Source: Arthrobacter sp. SLBN-83 (GTDB taxonomy: Bacteria; Actinomycetota; Actinomycetes; Actinomycetales; Micrococcaceae). Taken from it: 64,000 nucleotides of DNA. The DNA lies in the NCBI RefSeq assembly GCF_006715285.1, contig NZ_VFMX01000001.1:930001-994000 (forward strand), given 5' to 3'. The notes beneath the pieces were generated by a model. It searched no databases, was not told the DNA's origin, and worked only from the letters and a program-made list of their open reading frames with translations. Shown piece after piece: positions 7,709-15,226 of this stretch. The position numbers and the translations under genes were made by a program. Each line of letters begins with the position of its first letter. The stretch's first letter is position 1.

Positions 7709-8790
7709 GGGCAATCTCCTTTGAGCGCGAGCCGTCCCAGCTGGGCGTCATCGCGTGCGCCATGATGCTGGCGCACGTAAAGTGCCAGGTCCGCCATTCT
7801 CTTGGCGTACCGTTCGTCGAAGGCAAGCGGGCCTGGACCGCGGTTGGAGCCCACCAGGGTAAGGACGCGTTCGACGGCGGCAGCAACAGTTCCGCGGACC
7901 CGCTGGGCCTCGCTCCACGTGCTTTGGCCTGCCCCGCTCCCGAGCGTCCCGTCATCCATGCGGGCGGCAACCCGGGCAAGATACTGCAGGACGGCCGTAA
8001 GCGTGCGGTCCACTTCCCCCAGGGCGGCGAGCGACACCTGGTCAGGTTCCCGTCCTCCCTCCGCTCCCGCAGACAGGCCGGTGCGGAAATCCCGGGCCAC
8101 GCCCACGGCTCCACCCAGCCAGCATGCAGCCACACCCATGCCGCCCCAGGCGAAGCCTGGCCGGCTGTGGTACCAGCCTGTTCCGCCAAGAGGCACGGCG
8201 GGGACATGTTCGAAGTGAACGCTTCCGCTGGGTATTTCCCGCAGCCCGCGCGCAATCCACTCCGGCTGCTCACATGTCACCCCTGGGTGGCGAAGGCTCA
8301 CCGCGAAAGCCGCCCGGCCGCCGTCGTCCGTGTTGGCGGTAATGACGGCGGAGTCCAGGCTTCCCGCAAGGGAACACCACGGCTTGGTCCCGCTAATGAC
8401 CGTCCCGGTGCCGGCGGAGCGCGCTTCAAGCCTGGTGCCGGGCGCCTCCGCTGCGAATACACCCCAAGCTTCGTCTCCGGCGCCCTCCGCTCCGGGGCGA
8501 ATGTCCGGAAACGCCTGGGCGGACTGGGAAAGAATGGCGACGGCATCGAGGTGCGGCTCCAGGACGCGGGCCGCCGCCACATCGATGGCGGACACGGAAG
8601 CCAGGAGCTCCCACAGCACCACGGTCCGCCCTCCCCCGGGTTGCGGCCATGTCCGTCCGGCCTCAACAGCCAGCGACAGCAGGGCAGGGATGTCTCCGAT
8701 GGCAGCGGAGACTGAATCGAGGGCCGAAAGCCAGGGGGACAGGTCGATGGGGGTAGAGCTGAGGAGCACAGGGGTGGGTGCCGCTTGCAA
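7702..8790 (-). CDS. Acyl-CoA dehydrogenase-like flavoprotein
   Basis: 362 residues, slightly shorter than typical acyl-CoA dehydrogenases (~380). The middle domain is visible in GTVISGTKPWCSLAGSLDSAVITA and the C-terminal helical bundle includes GPGPLAFDERYAKRMADLALYVRQHH. The last motif (GPGPL and RQHH) is characteristic of a divergent branch found next to glycosyltransferases and PIG-L proteins rather than of fatty-acid oxidation enzymes. I could not locate the usual catalytic Glu with confidence. The start is a TTG at 8790 preceded by GGAGGACC at suitable spacing; in-frame codons upstream run into the O-methyltransferase region. It is translationally coupled to the deacetylase/methyltransferase gene. 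Confidence 0.82.
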   Translation of the reverse strand: MQAAPTPVLLSSTPIDLSPWLSALDSVSAAIGDIPALLSLAVEAGRTWPQPGGGRTVVLWELLASVSAIDVAAARVLEPHLDAVAILSQSAQAFPDIRPGAEGAGDEAWGVFAAEAPGTRLEARSAGTGTVISGTKPWCSLAGSLDSAVITANTDDGGRAAFAVSLRHPGVTCEQPEWIARGLREIPSGSVHFEHVPAVPLGGTGWYHSRPGFAWGGMGVAACWLGGAVGVARDFRTGLSAGAEGGREPDQVSLAALGEVDRTLTAVLQYLARVAARMDDGTLGSGAGQSTWSEAQRVRGTVAAAVERVLTLVGSNRGPGPLAFDERYAKRMADLALYVRQHHGARDDAQLGRLALKGDCPW

Positions 8791-8842
8791 GAAGGTCCTC
8801 CATCGAAGATGGCCGGCAGGGCACCGGCCGCATCTCCACAGC

Positions 8843-9535
8843 TTACTTACTGTTTTCCGGAAGAATGCGGGCCAGCGCGAAGCCATCCCAGCCCTTGGAG
8901 CCGACGGTCTGGATGACAGTGGCGTCCAACCGTGGGTGGTCCCCGAGCAGCTTGAGCGCGTCGATGATTCCCGGGGCATTGACGGGATCGATGTCCGGGT
9001 CCAGGACCGCCCCTTCCCAGATGGTGTTGTCCAGGACCACCACGGCACCCGGCCTGCCGAGCCGCACCGCCCAGTCAAGGTAGCGGCTGTTGTTCTGCTT
9101 GTCCGCGTCAATGAAAATGAAGTCGAATGGCTCCCGTTCCTCTTCCTCGAGGGCAGCGAGCGTGTCCAGTGCGGGGCCAAGGCGGATCTCCACCCTTTCA
9201 CCCAGGCCAGCGGCATCGATGTTCGCCCACGCCACCTCCGCGTGCTGGGGCAGGTATTCGCAGGTGACCAGGGTGCCGCTGCGTGGAAGTCCCCGCCCCA
9301 TCCAGATGGTGCTGTAGCCGGCCAGCGTGCCGATCTCCAGGATCCGGTGCGCCCCGGACAGCTGGACCAAGAGTTTCAGGAGCTTTCCGGAGTTCGGTGC
9401 CACCTCGATAGGCGGCATTCCCGCGTCCGCAGCGGCGCGGATGGCTTGCTGGACCGCCGCGTCCGGATGCACCACGGCGCGGGACAGGAACTCCTCAGTG
9501 GCAATCCACTCCGGCCGGGGCTTGTGCTCGAACAT
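8843..9535 (-). CDS. Class I SAM-dependent O-methyltransferase (family 3)
   Basis: 230 residues, a normal length for the catechol/caffeoyl-CoA-type O-methyltransferase family. Motifs: SGAHRILEIGTLAGYSTIWM (SAM site, about residues 60-80), FDFIFIDADKQNN (metal-binding Asp, about 137-149) and VVVLDNTIWEG (about 165-175). It probably methylates a hydroxyl of a small aromatic or catechol-like compound in the cytosol. The gap to the acyl-CoA dehydrogenase-like gene is about 50 bases, so it may be the first gene of that operon, but the family is also common as a stand-alone gene. The ATG at 9535 is preferred over a GTG two codons earlier; neither has a clear ribosome site. Confidence 0.88.
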   Translation of the reverse strand: MFEHKPRPEWIATEEFLSRAVVHPDAAVQQAIRAAADAGMPPIEVAPNSGKLLKLLVQLSGAHRILEIGTLAGYSTIWMGRGLPRSGTLVTCEYLPQHAEVAWANIDAAGLGERVEIRLGPALDTLAALEEEEREPFDFIFIDADKQNNSRYLDWAVRLGRPGAVVVLDNTIWEGAVLDPDIDPVNAPGIIDALKLLGDHPRLDATVIQTVGSKGWDGFALARILPENSK

Positions 9536-9595
9536 GGGCACAGTTTGGCACGCGGCGTTGCGGCGGTCCAGATACTTTAGCCCCTCCAGACAGGC

Positions 9596-9919
9596 TTAGG
9601 GCTCCTGCGCCAGGGCGTTCTCCAGGCGGTCCACTTTCGCCGTCAACTCGCCGCTGTATCCAGGCCTGATGTCCGCCTTGATCACCAGCGATACGCGGCT
9701 TCCGTAGCGGCCCACGGCCTCGGTTGCGCGTTTTACGACGTCGAACACTTCGTCCCACTCGCCCTCGATGGTGGTGAACATGGAGTCCGTCTGGTTGGGG
9801 AGCCCCGACTCCCGGACGATCTTCACTGCGGCGGCGACGGCGTCGTGCACTGACGCATCGTTGGGCCGGGAGCCTTCGCTGGGAACGCCTGACGGAGCAA
9901 CAGAAAATGCAAGCAACAT
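9596..9919 (-). CDS. UPF0045/MTH1187-type thiamine-binding family protein
   Basis: 107 residues, the usual length. The ferredoxin-like fold pattern of the family is visible: LAFSVAPSG at the N-terminus, SVHDAVAAAVKIVRESGLPNQ, the middle FTTIEGEWDEVFDVV, and RVSLVIKADIRPG near the end. Members are small cytosolic homotetramers, some of which bind thiamine or hydroxymethylpyrimidine. The ATG at 9919 follows CTGGGGGC. Confidence 0.88.
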   Translation of the reverse strand: MLLAFSVAPSGVPSEGSRPNDASVHDAVAAAVKIVRESGLPNQTDSMFTTIEGEWDEVFDVVKRATEAVGRYGSRVSLVIKADIRPGYSGELTAKVDRLENALAQEP

Positions 9920-10040
9920 GCCCCCAGTCTCCCATGCGGCTGCTGGCAGTTCGCCGCGAAAACCGGCTGCCTTCCGTCACATAAGGGCCTACCCCGGAGT
10001 AACCGTGTTGGCCGCAGGCTCCGTTGCTACCCTTTTGGGC

Positions 10041-10664
10041 ATGAGCCTCGCAGTCGCCCGAAAGCCCCTCCGCGCAGACGCAGCGCGGAACGTGGACAAG
10101 ATCATCACGGCGGCGCGCCAGTGCTTCCGCGAGTTCGGACCGGACGTGCCGCTCCAGACCATCGCCACCACCGCCGGTGTGGGCCCGGCCACCCTGTTCC
10201 GCAACTTCGCGGACAAGGAGGAACTGGTGCTTGCGGCGCTCAACCGGCAACTCCGGCTCACGGTGGACCCGGTTATGGACGGAGCGCTGGCCGATATCGA
10301 TGCCGCAGCCGGGCTGCTGCGCGTCCTCGAAGCCCTGATGGCGGCGGCAAGCGACGACGCCAACCTGTTGTGCGCTGTGGCAGGGCGGCGTGAGCTCCTC
10401 CCCGGAATCACGGGGTCGCTCATGGACTCCATGGGCGTGCTGCTGGTTCGGGGCCAGGGCCAGGGAAGCCTTCGCACGGACATCTCCATGACGGACATGT
10501 TCCGGCTGCTGGCCATGCTGATCGGGGTGGTGGACACCATGGAACCCGGCTCGGACGCCTGGCGCCGGCCGCTGGCGCTTGTCGAGGACGCCATCCGCAC
10601 CGTCCGTCCAACGCGCCCGCTTCCCGCGCTGGTGCCAGTTCCGGCTGCCGCGCCGAGCCTGTAG
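10041..10664 (+). CDS. TetR-family transcriptional regulator
   Basis: 207 residues. The N-terminal helix-turn-helix is clear (AARNVDKIITAARQCFREFG, then PLQTIATTAGVGPATLFRNFADKEELVLAAL, about residues 11-65). The C-terminal ligand domain resembles the SbtR-type branch (ANLLCAVAGRRELLPG and a terminal helical region). It probably represses a neighbouring or distant operon in response to a small molecule. It stands alone between a minus-strand UPF0045 gene and a small plus-strand gene, so no target is evident. The ATG at 10041 starts the conserved part; an open extension upstream overlaps the UPF0045 gene and is unlikely to be coding. Confidence 0.88.
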   Translation: MSLAVARKPLRADAARNVDKIITAARQCFREFGPDVPLQTIATTAGVGPATLFRNFADKEELVLAALNRQLRLTVDPVMDGALADIDAAAGLLRVLEALMAAASDDANLLCAVAGRRELLPGITGSLMDSMGVLLVRGQGQGSLRTDISMTDMFRLLAMLIGVVDTMEPGSDAWRRPLALVEDAIRTVRPTRPLPALVPVPAAAPSL

Positions 10665-10828
10665 CAGGCCCAGCCCTGACAGGCCCAGCGCGCTGTTGGC
10701 GGGGTTCGTTGTTAGCGCCGGGAAGGTGCAATAGACTTCCACTTGGGGTTAGGCAGCCAGCCTCGGTACTTCCAGCGGGAGCGACCCATGCACATTGTGC
10801 CTATCCGCCGTTCGACGGCTGCACTGCA

Positions 10829-11053
10829 ATGAATCACTCAAAGCTTCTCCACTACCTCACCGATCCCCGCGGGCCGGAGGAAGTCCTGCCTGCACTGACA
10901 GCCGGGGAACTCGTCGAACTGCTTGACGCCCTGTACCAGAACCTTGACACCCCTGAGCCAGAGTTCGGCGCGCAGGTTTGGTATGAGATGGGTGTGGAAG
11001 AAACGTGCCGCCGGGCAGTGTCGCCGGGCGGCACCGCCCACGGAGTGGCTTAG
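10829..11053 (+). CDS. Small hypothetical protein
   Basis: 74 residues, no recognised domain. The sequence (LTAGELVELLDALYQNLDTPEPEFGAQVWYEMGVEETCRRA) is acidic, well mixed and helical, which supports coding. The ATG at 10829 is chosen because the preceding in-frame stretch is low-quality Pro/Ala sequence. No ribosome site is obvious. Nothing recognisable lies between 10665 and 10828. Confidence 0.5.
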   Translation: MNHSKLLHYLTDPRGPEEVLPALTAGELVELLDALYQNLDTPEPEFGAQVWYEMGVEETCRRAVSPGGTAHGVA

Positions 11054-11159
11054 CCGACTGCTGCAGCCGGCAGCGCGTCGCTGCCGTCCGGCAGTTGTCC
11101 TGCAGTCCCCGCCGGCACACCTAACGAGCTGACTGCATACCTGCTGTGGGAGTTAGTTC

Positions 11160-11567
11160 CTACCCGTTGCTTTCAGGTTCGCCGTGGCGGGGCTGGCTTT
11201 GGTGATGCGTTGCAGGCTGCTCATCAGCATGCTGTTCATGACCCTGCTGTTCATGACCGGGGTGTTCATGGCCCGGGTACCCGTGTCCTTCATGCCCGTG
11301 GTGGTGCTCATGGAACTCGTTGGGAACGTGTTCCTTCGCTTCCATCAGGTGCTGCTGGAGTTTTTCTTCAGCATCCCGGCGCCTCCTTGCCGTGTCCCGC
11401 AACTCCCGGGTCGACTCCGAACCCCGGGGATCCAGGTAGGCAGCCCGCTGCTTTCCTGTCTGCTCAGCCGCCGGCACCCCGGCGCCCCGTTCTTCCCTGG
11501 CGTTCCTGCCGGTGTCCTCGGTGCCCTGGCCGTCCTGCGGCTCAACCGGCCGTGACTGTTCGTCCAT
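11160..11567 (-). CDS. Small hydrophilic protein with His/Gly-rich C-terminus
   Basis: 135 residues, function unknown. The first half is charged and likely disordered, the middle (STRELRDTARRRRDAEEKLQ) is a helix, and the last ~50 residues contain repeated GHEGHGYPGHEHPGHE-type units with about 17 His. No signal peptide or membrane segment is seen. The composition suggests metal binding or storage (Ni, Zn, Co or Cu), as in histidine-rich tails of metallochaperones, but there is no metal-enzyme gene next door. The ATG at 11567 has a strong AAAGGAGGA site at good spacing, which argues for a real, translated gene. Confidence 0.65.
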   Translation of the reverse strand: MDEQSRPVEPQDGQGTEDTGRNAREERGAGVPAAEQTGKQRAAYLDPRGSESTRELRDTARRRRDAEEKLQQHLMEAKEHVPNEFHEHHHGHEGHGYPGHEHPGHEQQGHEQHADEQPATHHQSQPRHGEPESNG

Positions 11568-11650
11568 CTCGATTCCTCCTTTGGTGGCCGCCTGGGTGTG
11601 GGCTGCCTCTCTTCCAGTGCACCACACATGGCACCCGGAAGGTGCCGGCG

Positions 11651-11908
11651 CTAGGCGCTGCCGGATTCTCCCCGCCTGCGCATCTCCTGATGCACCAAGG
11701 CCTGCAGTGCCGGTACGGGCGACGCCGGATCGATGTCGAGCGCCTCGCGCAGCCTTTGGGAAAGCATCTCCAGATCCTCTTCCGGAACGTCCGAAAGCCT
11801 GGAATAACGCCTAAAGAAGCGTTTGGCAGGCAGGCCTGCCCGTCGTCGCGCGTTTTTGTGACGGGGCTTGCCCGCTAAGCCCCCTGCAGGATGCAGCTGA
11901 TTTTCCAT
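11651..11908 (-). CDS. Small basic hypothetical protein
   Basis: 85 residues, Arg-rich (KPRHKNARRRAGLPAKRFFRRYSRLSDV) followed by an acidic/hydrophobic helical part (EEDLEMLSQRLREALDIDP). No known domain. The composition could fit a nucleic-acid-associated or regulatory peptide, which is only a guess. The start at 11908 lacks a clear ribosome site. An inverted repeat (CCAACTGCA at 11935-11943, TGCAGTTGG at 11974-11982) lies just upstream and could be a regulatory site. Confidence 0.45.
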   Translation of the reverse strand: MENQLHPAGGLAGKPRHKNARRRAGLPAKRFFRRYSRLSDVPEEDLEMLSQRLREALDIDPASPVPALQALVHQEMRRRGESGSA

Positions 11909-12021
11909 GGTCGCCGTTCATAGGAATGCCATGGCCAACTGCATAAGCCGATCTCATAGTACAACCGGCACCTTGCAGTTGGAGTGACCTGGATCACTAT
12001 CCGGCGCGATCGGCGCGCCGG

Positions 12022-12333
12022 TTAACTCCAGCCCAGGAACCTCAACAGGGCCGCTGTGCCGGCGCCGGCGATGACCACCACCAGGAAAGGAGCCCGGAGC
12101 GTCAAGGCGATTGCCGCCGCGGCAAGTGCACCAAGCCTCGCGTCAGCGGCAAGGCCCTGCCCTGACACCATCGCGTTCACCACGGTCAGCGACGCGAGCA
12201 GGCCTATGGTCATGGTGCCCGCGATGCGCGATGTGCGCGGATCCTCGAGGAATTTGGCGGGCACAAAGTACCCCACGATTTTCCAGGCGTAGGCAAGGGC
12301 GCAGGCAATCAGCAGCCAGATCCACAGGCTCAT
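12022..12333 (-). CDS. azlD: AzlD-family branched-chain amino acid exporter subunit
   Basis: 103 residues, four predicted membrane helices, starting with MSLWIWLLIACALAYAWKI and including PRTSRIAGTMTIGLLASLTVV. AzlD-type proteins work with AzlC to export branched-chain amino acids across the plasma membrane. The ATG overlaps the AzlC stop codon by four bases, confirming the pairing. Family assignment is based on the AzlC partner, length and topology. Confidence 0.85.
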   Translation of the reverse strand: MSLWIWLLIACALAYAWKIVGYFVPAKFLEDPRTSRIAGTMTIGLLASLTVVNAMVSGQGLAADARLGALAAAAIALTLRAPFLVVVIAGAGTAALLRFLGWS

Positions 12334-13118
12334 GTACCTGCCTCCGGATCCGCGCCGTCCGGGCGCTCCGCTCCCGGACGGGTGCCGGCGGCGTCCTGGT
12401 GGTGGCCGGGATGGTGTGTGTAAGGCTCGACGTCGGGCTCCAGGCCTTCGTCACGGCGGCCATGGCTGAACCACCCCACGAGTGCAGCCACTACGGCGGC
12501 AACAAGGATGGGCACGCCCGGCGGCACGAAGGGAACCGCCACGACGGTGGCCACGGCGCAAACGGCCGCGATGGCGATGGGCTCCCGGCCCCTTAGCCGG
12601 GGCCACAGCAAGGCAAGGAAGGCGGCGACGGCAGCCCCATCCAGCCCCCACTGTTTGGGATCGCCCAACCCGCTGCCGGCGAGCGCACCCACTGCCGTGA
12701 AGAGGTTCCACAGCACGTACACGCCAATTCCGGCTGTCCAGAAACCGCGGCGCTGCTCCGCAGGGTCCGTCTGGCCGGTGCTGGTGGCCGTGGATTCATC
12801 GATGGTCAGCTGGGCCCCGATGTATTTGCGCCATCCGGTGGGCCGCAGCAGCGCGTTCAGCTGCATCCCATAAATGCCGTTGCGCATGCCCAGGAGGGTG
12901 GCGGCGCTCATGGCCGCGATGCCCGATCCGCCGCCAGCCACAACGCCGATAAAGGCGAACTGCGATCCGCCGCTGAAGAGGAGCAGGCTCAAGGCCATCG
13001 TCTGCCAGAAGTTGAGCCCGGACGTCACCGCGAGCGCGCCGAAGGAGATCCCATACAGGCCGGTGGCGATGCTGATGGAGAGGCCCACCCTGACCGCCGG
13101 CGAGGCCAGCAGCTTCAC
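12330..13118 (-). CDS. azlC: AzlC-family branched-chain amino acid exporter
   Basis: 262 residues, about seven membrane helices. Family motifs: GLYGISFGALAVTSGLNFWQTMALSLLLFSGGSQFAF (about residues 20-56) and GMRNGIYGMQLNALL (about 76-90). The last 35 residues are His/Gly/Pro/Asp-rich and cytoplasmic, not part of the usual family. The GTG at 13118 is chosen because GGAGG precedes it at 6 bases and the codon overlaps the DoxX stop codon by four bases; a longer reading to 13175 would overlap DoxX by 60 bases. Function: small neutral amino acid efflux with AzlD. Confidence 0.88.
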   Translation of the reverse strand: MKLLASPAVRVGLSISIATGLYGISFGALAVTSGLNFWQTMALSLLLFSGGSQFAFIGVVAGGGSGIAAMSAATLLGMRNGIYGMQLNALLRPTGWRKYIGAQLTIDESTATSTGQTDPAEQRRGFWTAGIGVYVLWNLFTAVGALAGSGLGDPKQWGLDGAAVAAFLALLWPRLRGREPIAIAAVCAVATVVAVPFVPPGVPILVAAVVAALVGWFSHGRRDEGLEPDVEPYTHHPGHHQDAAGTRPGAERPDGADPEAGT

Positions 13119-13750
13119 GCCCGGCCTCCACGACGGTTCATGGGCAGGGACGGTTTGCGCAGGCTCCAGGCCCACAGGATGAGGGGTGCCTGCAGCGGCA
13201 GCCGCACGGTGTGGATTTTACGACGGCGGGGCGTACCGGCCGGCCCGCATGCCCGCACGAGCGCGTCCACATGCCCGGCCAGGAACGCGGTGAACATGGC
13301 AGTGAGGGCGGTGGCCGTGAGTTTTCGCGTGGGCGGCAGCAGGATTCCGACGGCGGCAGCCAGCTCCAGCAGGCCGCTCACGGCGATCCACTCGTCCCGG
13401 GACAGGAGCGCCAGCGGATGCTGCGCTGCGACGCCCTGGTCCCGGTTGCTACCGTCGCCGCTGCCCTGGTCCACGTTGCCATGCTCGCTGCCACCCTGGT
13501 TGGTGCCGGCCGCCGGATCCCGGCGGCACAGGTAGTCCGGAACTACCTCCCGGTAGAAGCCCGGATCCCGGAAATGCTTGCTTGCGCTGGCCAGCAGGAG
13601 GACTCCCATTGCAGCCGCAGACAGGTTCTGGACGGCTGGACCCTCAACGGACGGGCGCGAAAACGACGAGCGCGTAAAAGGCCGGCCCCGGGTGGACAGG
13701 CTGCGTATGGACGGGCTCCGAAAGGCGGGGCCGGGCCAGGGAAAAGACAT
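13115..13750 (-). CDS. DoxX-like membrane protein with low-complexity insertion
   Basis: 211 residues. The body contains the DoxX/MauE-like pattern AAAMGVLLLASASKHFRDPGFYREVVP, then DEWIAVSGLLELAAAVGILLPPTRKLTATALTAMFTAFLAGHVDALVRA, with four membrane helices. Between helices 1 and 2 is an unusual hydrophilic loop with repeated Gly/Asn/Asp/Ser units (TNQGGSEHGNVDQGSGDGSN). The first 35 residues are Pro/Arg/Ser-rich and may not all be translated; the true start could be downstream. Its role is unknown (DoxX relatives include quinol-oxidase subunits and redox membrane proteins). The last codons overlap the AzlC start. Confidence 0.7.
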   Translation of the reverse strand: MSFPWPGPAFRSPSIRSLSTRGRPFTRSSFSRPSVEGPAVQNLSAAAMGVLLLASASKHFRDPGFYREVVPDYLCRRDPAAGTNQGGSEHGNVDQGSGDGSNRDQGVAAQHPLALLSRDEWIAVSGLLELAAAVGILLPPTRKLTATALTAMFTAFLAGHVDALVRACGPAGTPRRRKIHTVRLPLQAPLILWAWSLRKPSLPMNRRGGRA

Positions 13751-13868
13751 GGAACCACTCAATCACAGCAACTGCGACGGTCTGAAACCGGCGGCTGCCA
13801 CAAGGCGGTGACGGCAGAAAAGGCATTGTGCCGCTGTCACGCTGGGCATCTGTCGCACTGCGCACCTG

Positions 13869-15218
13869 TCACGCCCAGGCGAGCGGTGAGCCCCCATACG
13901 GCGGTGGTGGGAACGGGTAGTCCAGGGGCCGCCCGGCATCCGTCAGCGGAGGCCCAACGTAGCGGAGTTCGCCATAGGTGCTGCCCGTGGACCGATAGTC
14001 GGGGACGGGCACTTCTGAAGGACGTTCCGTGTTCCTGCCCAGCGAGAAGAGTTCTTCGGCAGTCCGGGCGAGGGACAGGTGCGCGGCGCCCCCGGTCCCG
14101 GCCTCCCGGCGTCGGCCCAACAGGTGGATGGCAGCCGCAGCGACACCATAGCCCGTGGCATGGTCCAGCGCCTGGACGGGCAAGGCACCCGGGAGCCATT
14201 CGCCGTCGTGGTTCTCCTTGCCGTAGACGTGCGCGATTCCGCACGCGGCCTGCACGATGCTGTCGAAGCCGCGCAGCCTGCTCCACGGACCGGCGCTCCC
14301 CCAGCTGTCCAGGGTGACCACCGCAAGCCCGGGGTACGAGGCCAACAGTTCCCGGGGGTTGAACCCCAAGCGGTCCAGGGCGCCGTGCCGGTAGCCGGCA
14401 ACCACCACGTCCGCGCTGCCCAGGAGTTGCCGGAGCCGGTGCTGGTTATCCGGCAAACTGAGATCTGCCTCCGCACTGCGCTTGCCAAATGCTGTGTCCA
14501 CGAACTGGTCTTCAATTTCGGGGAAGGCAGGCGGGTCGATCCGTAGGACATCTGCTCCCAGGGCCGCGAGCAGGCGGGTGGCAACTGGACCGGCGATCAC
14601 CCGGGTCAGGTCCAGGACCCGCTTGCCTCCCAAGGGCAGAGCCTCCGACTGGCCGCTACCTGGTCCGGCGCTGTTTCCACCTGGACGTTCCTCCGCAAAG
14701 TCCCGCAGCCCCAACCCGGTCGTCGTCCTGTCCGCGAATTCGACGGCAACCCAGGGTCCTGACGCGGCAGCCTGCCCCATGTCCGAGGTAAGCCATTCCC
14801 TGCGCGTCCTGACAGCTGCGGCAATACCGCCGAGGTCCTGGATGGCTGTCTCGGCTTCCAGTGCGGCCATGGAGCGGAGCCGCCGCTGCGCCTGCTCTGG
14901 TGAGGTGGCGCCCAGTGCCTGCAGCAGCCGCTGCTCATGATGGGGGTAGTTGGCGTGGAGGCGGATCCAGCCGTCGCCGGTGCGGTGGAAGCCCGAGAGG
15001 GGCGCGAAGCCCTGCGGTTTGCGCCCGGCAATGCGCAGGTGGCCGAAAGAGTCGAATGCTGCTGCGGTAAGCGCAGGCGTAGTCCTGAACCGGCCGGGGG
15101 TACCGGCATACAGGTTGAGGGCAGCCGCCGCGGCCTCCACGGAGTGCAGTGCCAGGCCTTCGACGTCGAGCGGGCCGGCCCACCAGCGGCGCGGAGAGTA
15201 CGTGACCGCAGCATCCAC
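13869..15218 (-). CDS. CoA-transferase family III (CaiB/BaiF) with unusual domain order
   Basis: 449 residues. The core glycine-rich motif RVLDLTRVIAGPVATRLLAALGADVLRIDPP, normally at the very N-terminus of the family, begins only at residue 200. The catalytic Asp motif VQALDHATGYG follows at about residue 352, with RRREAGTGGAAHLSLA after it. The first ~190 residues (GFHRTGDGWIRLHANYPHHEQRLLQALG) resemble the small domain that normally follows the core. The protein therefore looks like a swapped or partly duplicated version. It would transfer CoA between carboxylic acids in the cytosol; substrates are unknown. GTG start at 15218, eight bases after the glycerophosphodiesterase stop, so probably co-transcribed. 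Confidence 0.8.
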   Translation of the reverse strand: MDAAVTYSPRRWWAGPLDVEGLALHSVEAAAAALNLYAGTPGRFRTTPALTAAAFDSFGHLRIAGRKPQGFAPLSGFHRTGDGWIRLHANYPHHEQRLLQALGATSPEQAQRRLRSMAALEAETAIQDLGGIAAAVRTRREWLTSDMGQAAASGPWVAVEFADRTTTGLGLRDFAEERPGGNSAGPGSGQSEALPLGGKRVLDLTRVIAGPVATRLLAALGADVLRIDPPAFPEIEDQFVDTAFGKRSAEADLSLPDNQHRLRQLLGSADVVVAGYRHGALDRLGFNPRELLASYPGLAVVTLDSWGSAGPWSRLRGFDSIVQAACGIAHVYGKENHDGEWLPGALPVQALDHATGYGVAAAAIHLLGRRREAGTGGAAHLSLARTAEELFSLGRNTERPSEVPVPDYRSTGSTYGELRYVGPPLTDAGRPLDYPFPPPPYGGSPLAWA

Positions 15219-15226
15219 GCCAGGCC

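Noticed and set aside
11935..11982. Inverted repeat CCAACTGCA/TGCAGTTGG as a terminator
   Set aside because: The 30-base loop is long and there is no T-run; it is kept only as a possible regulatory site in the note on the neighbouring gene.
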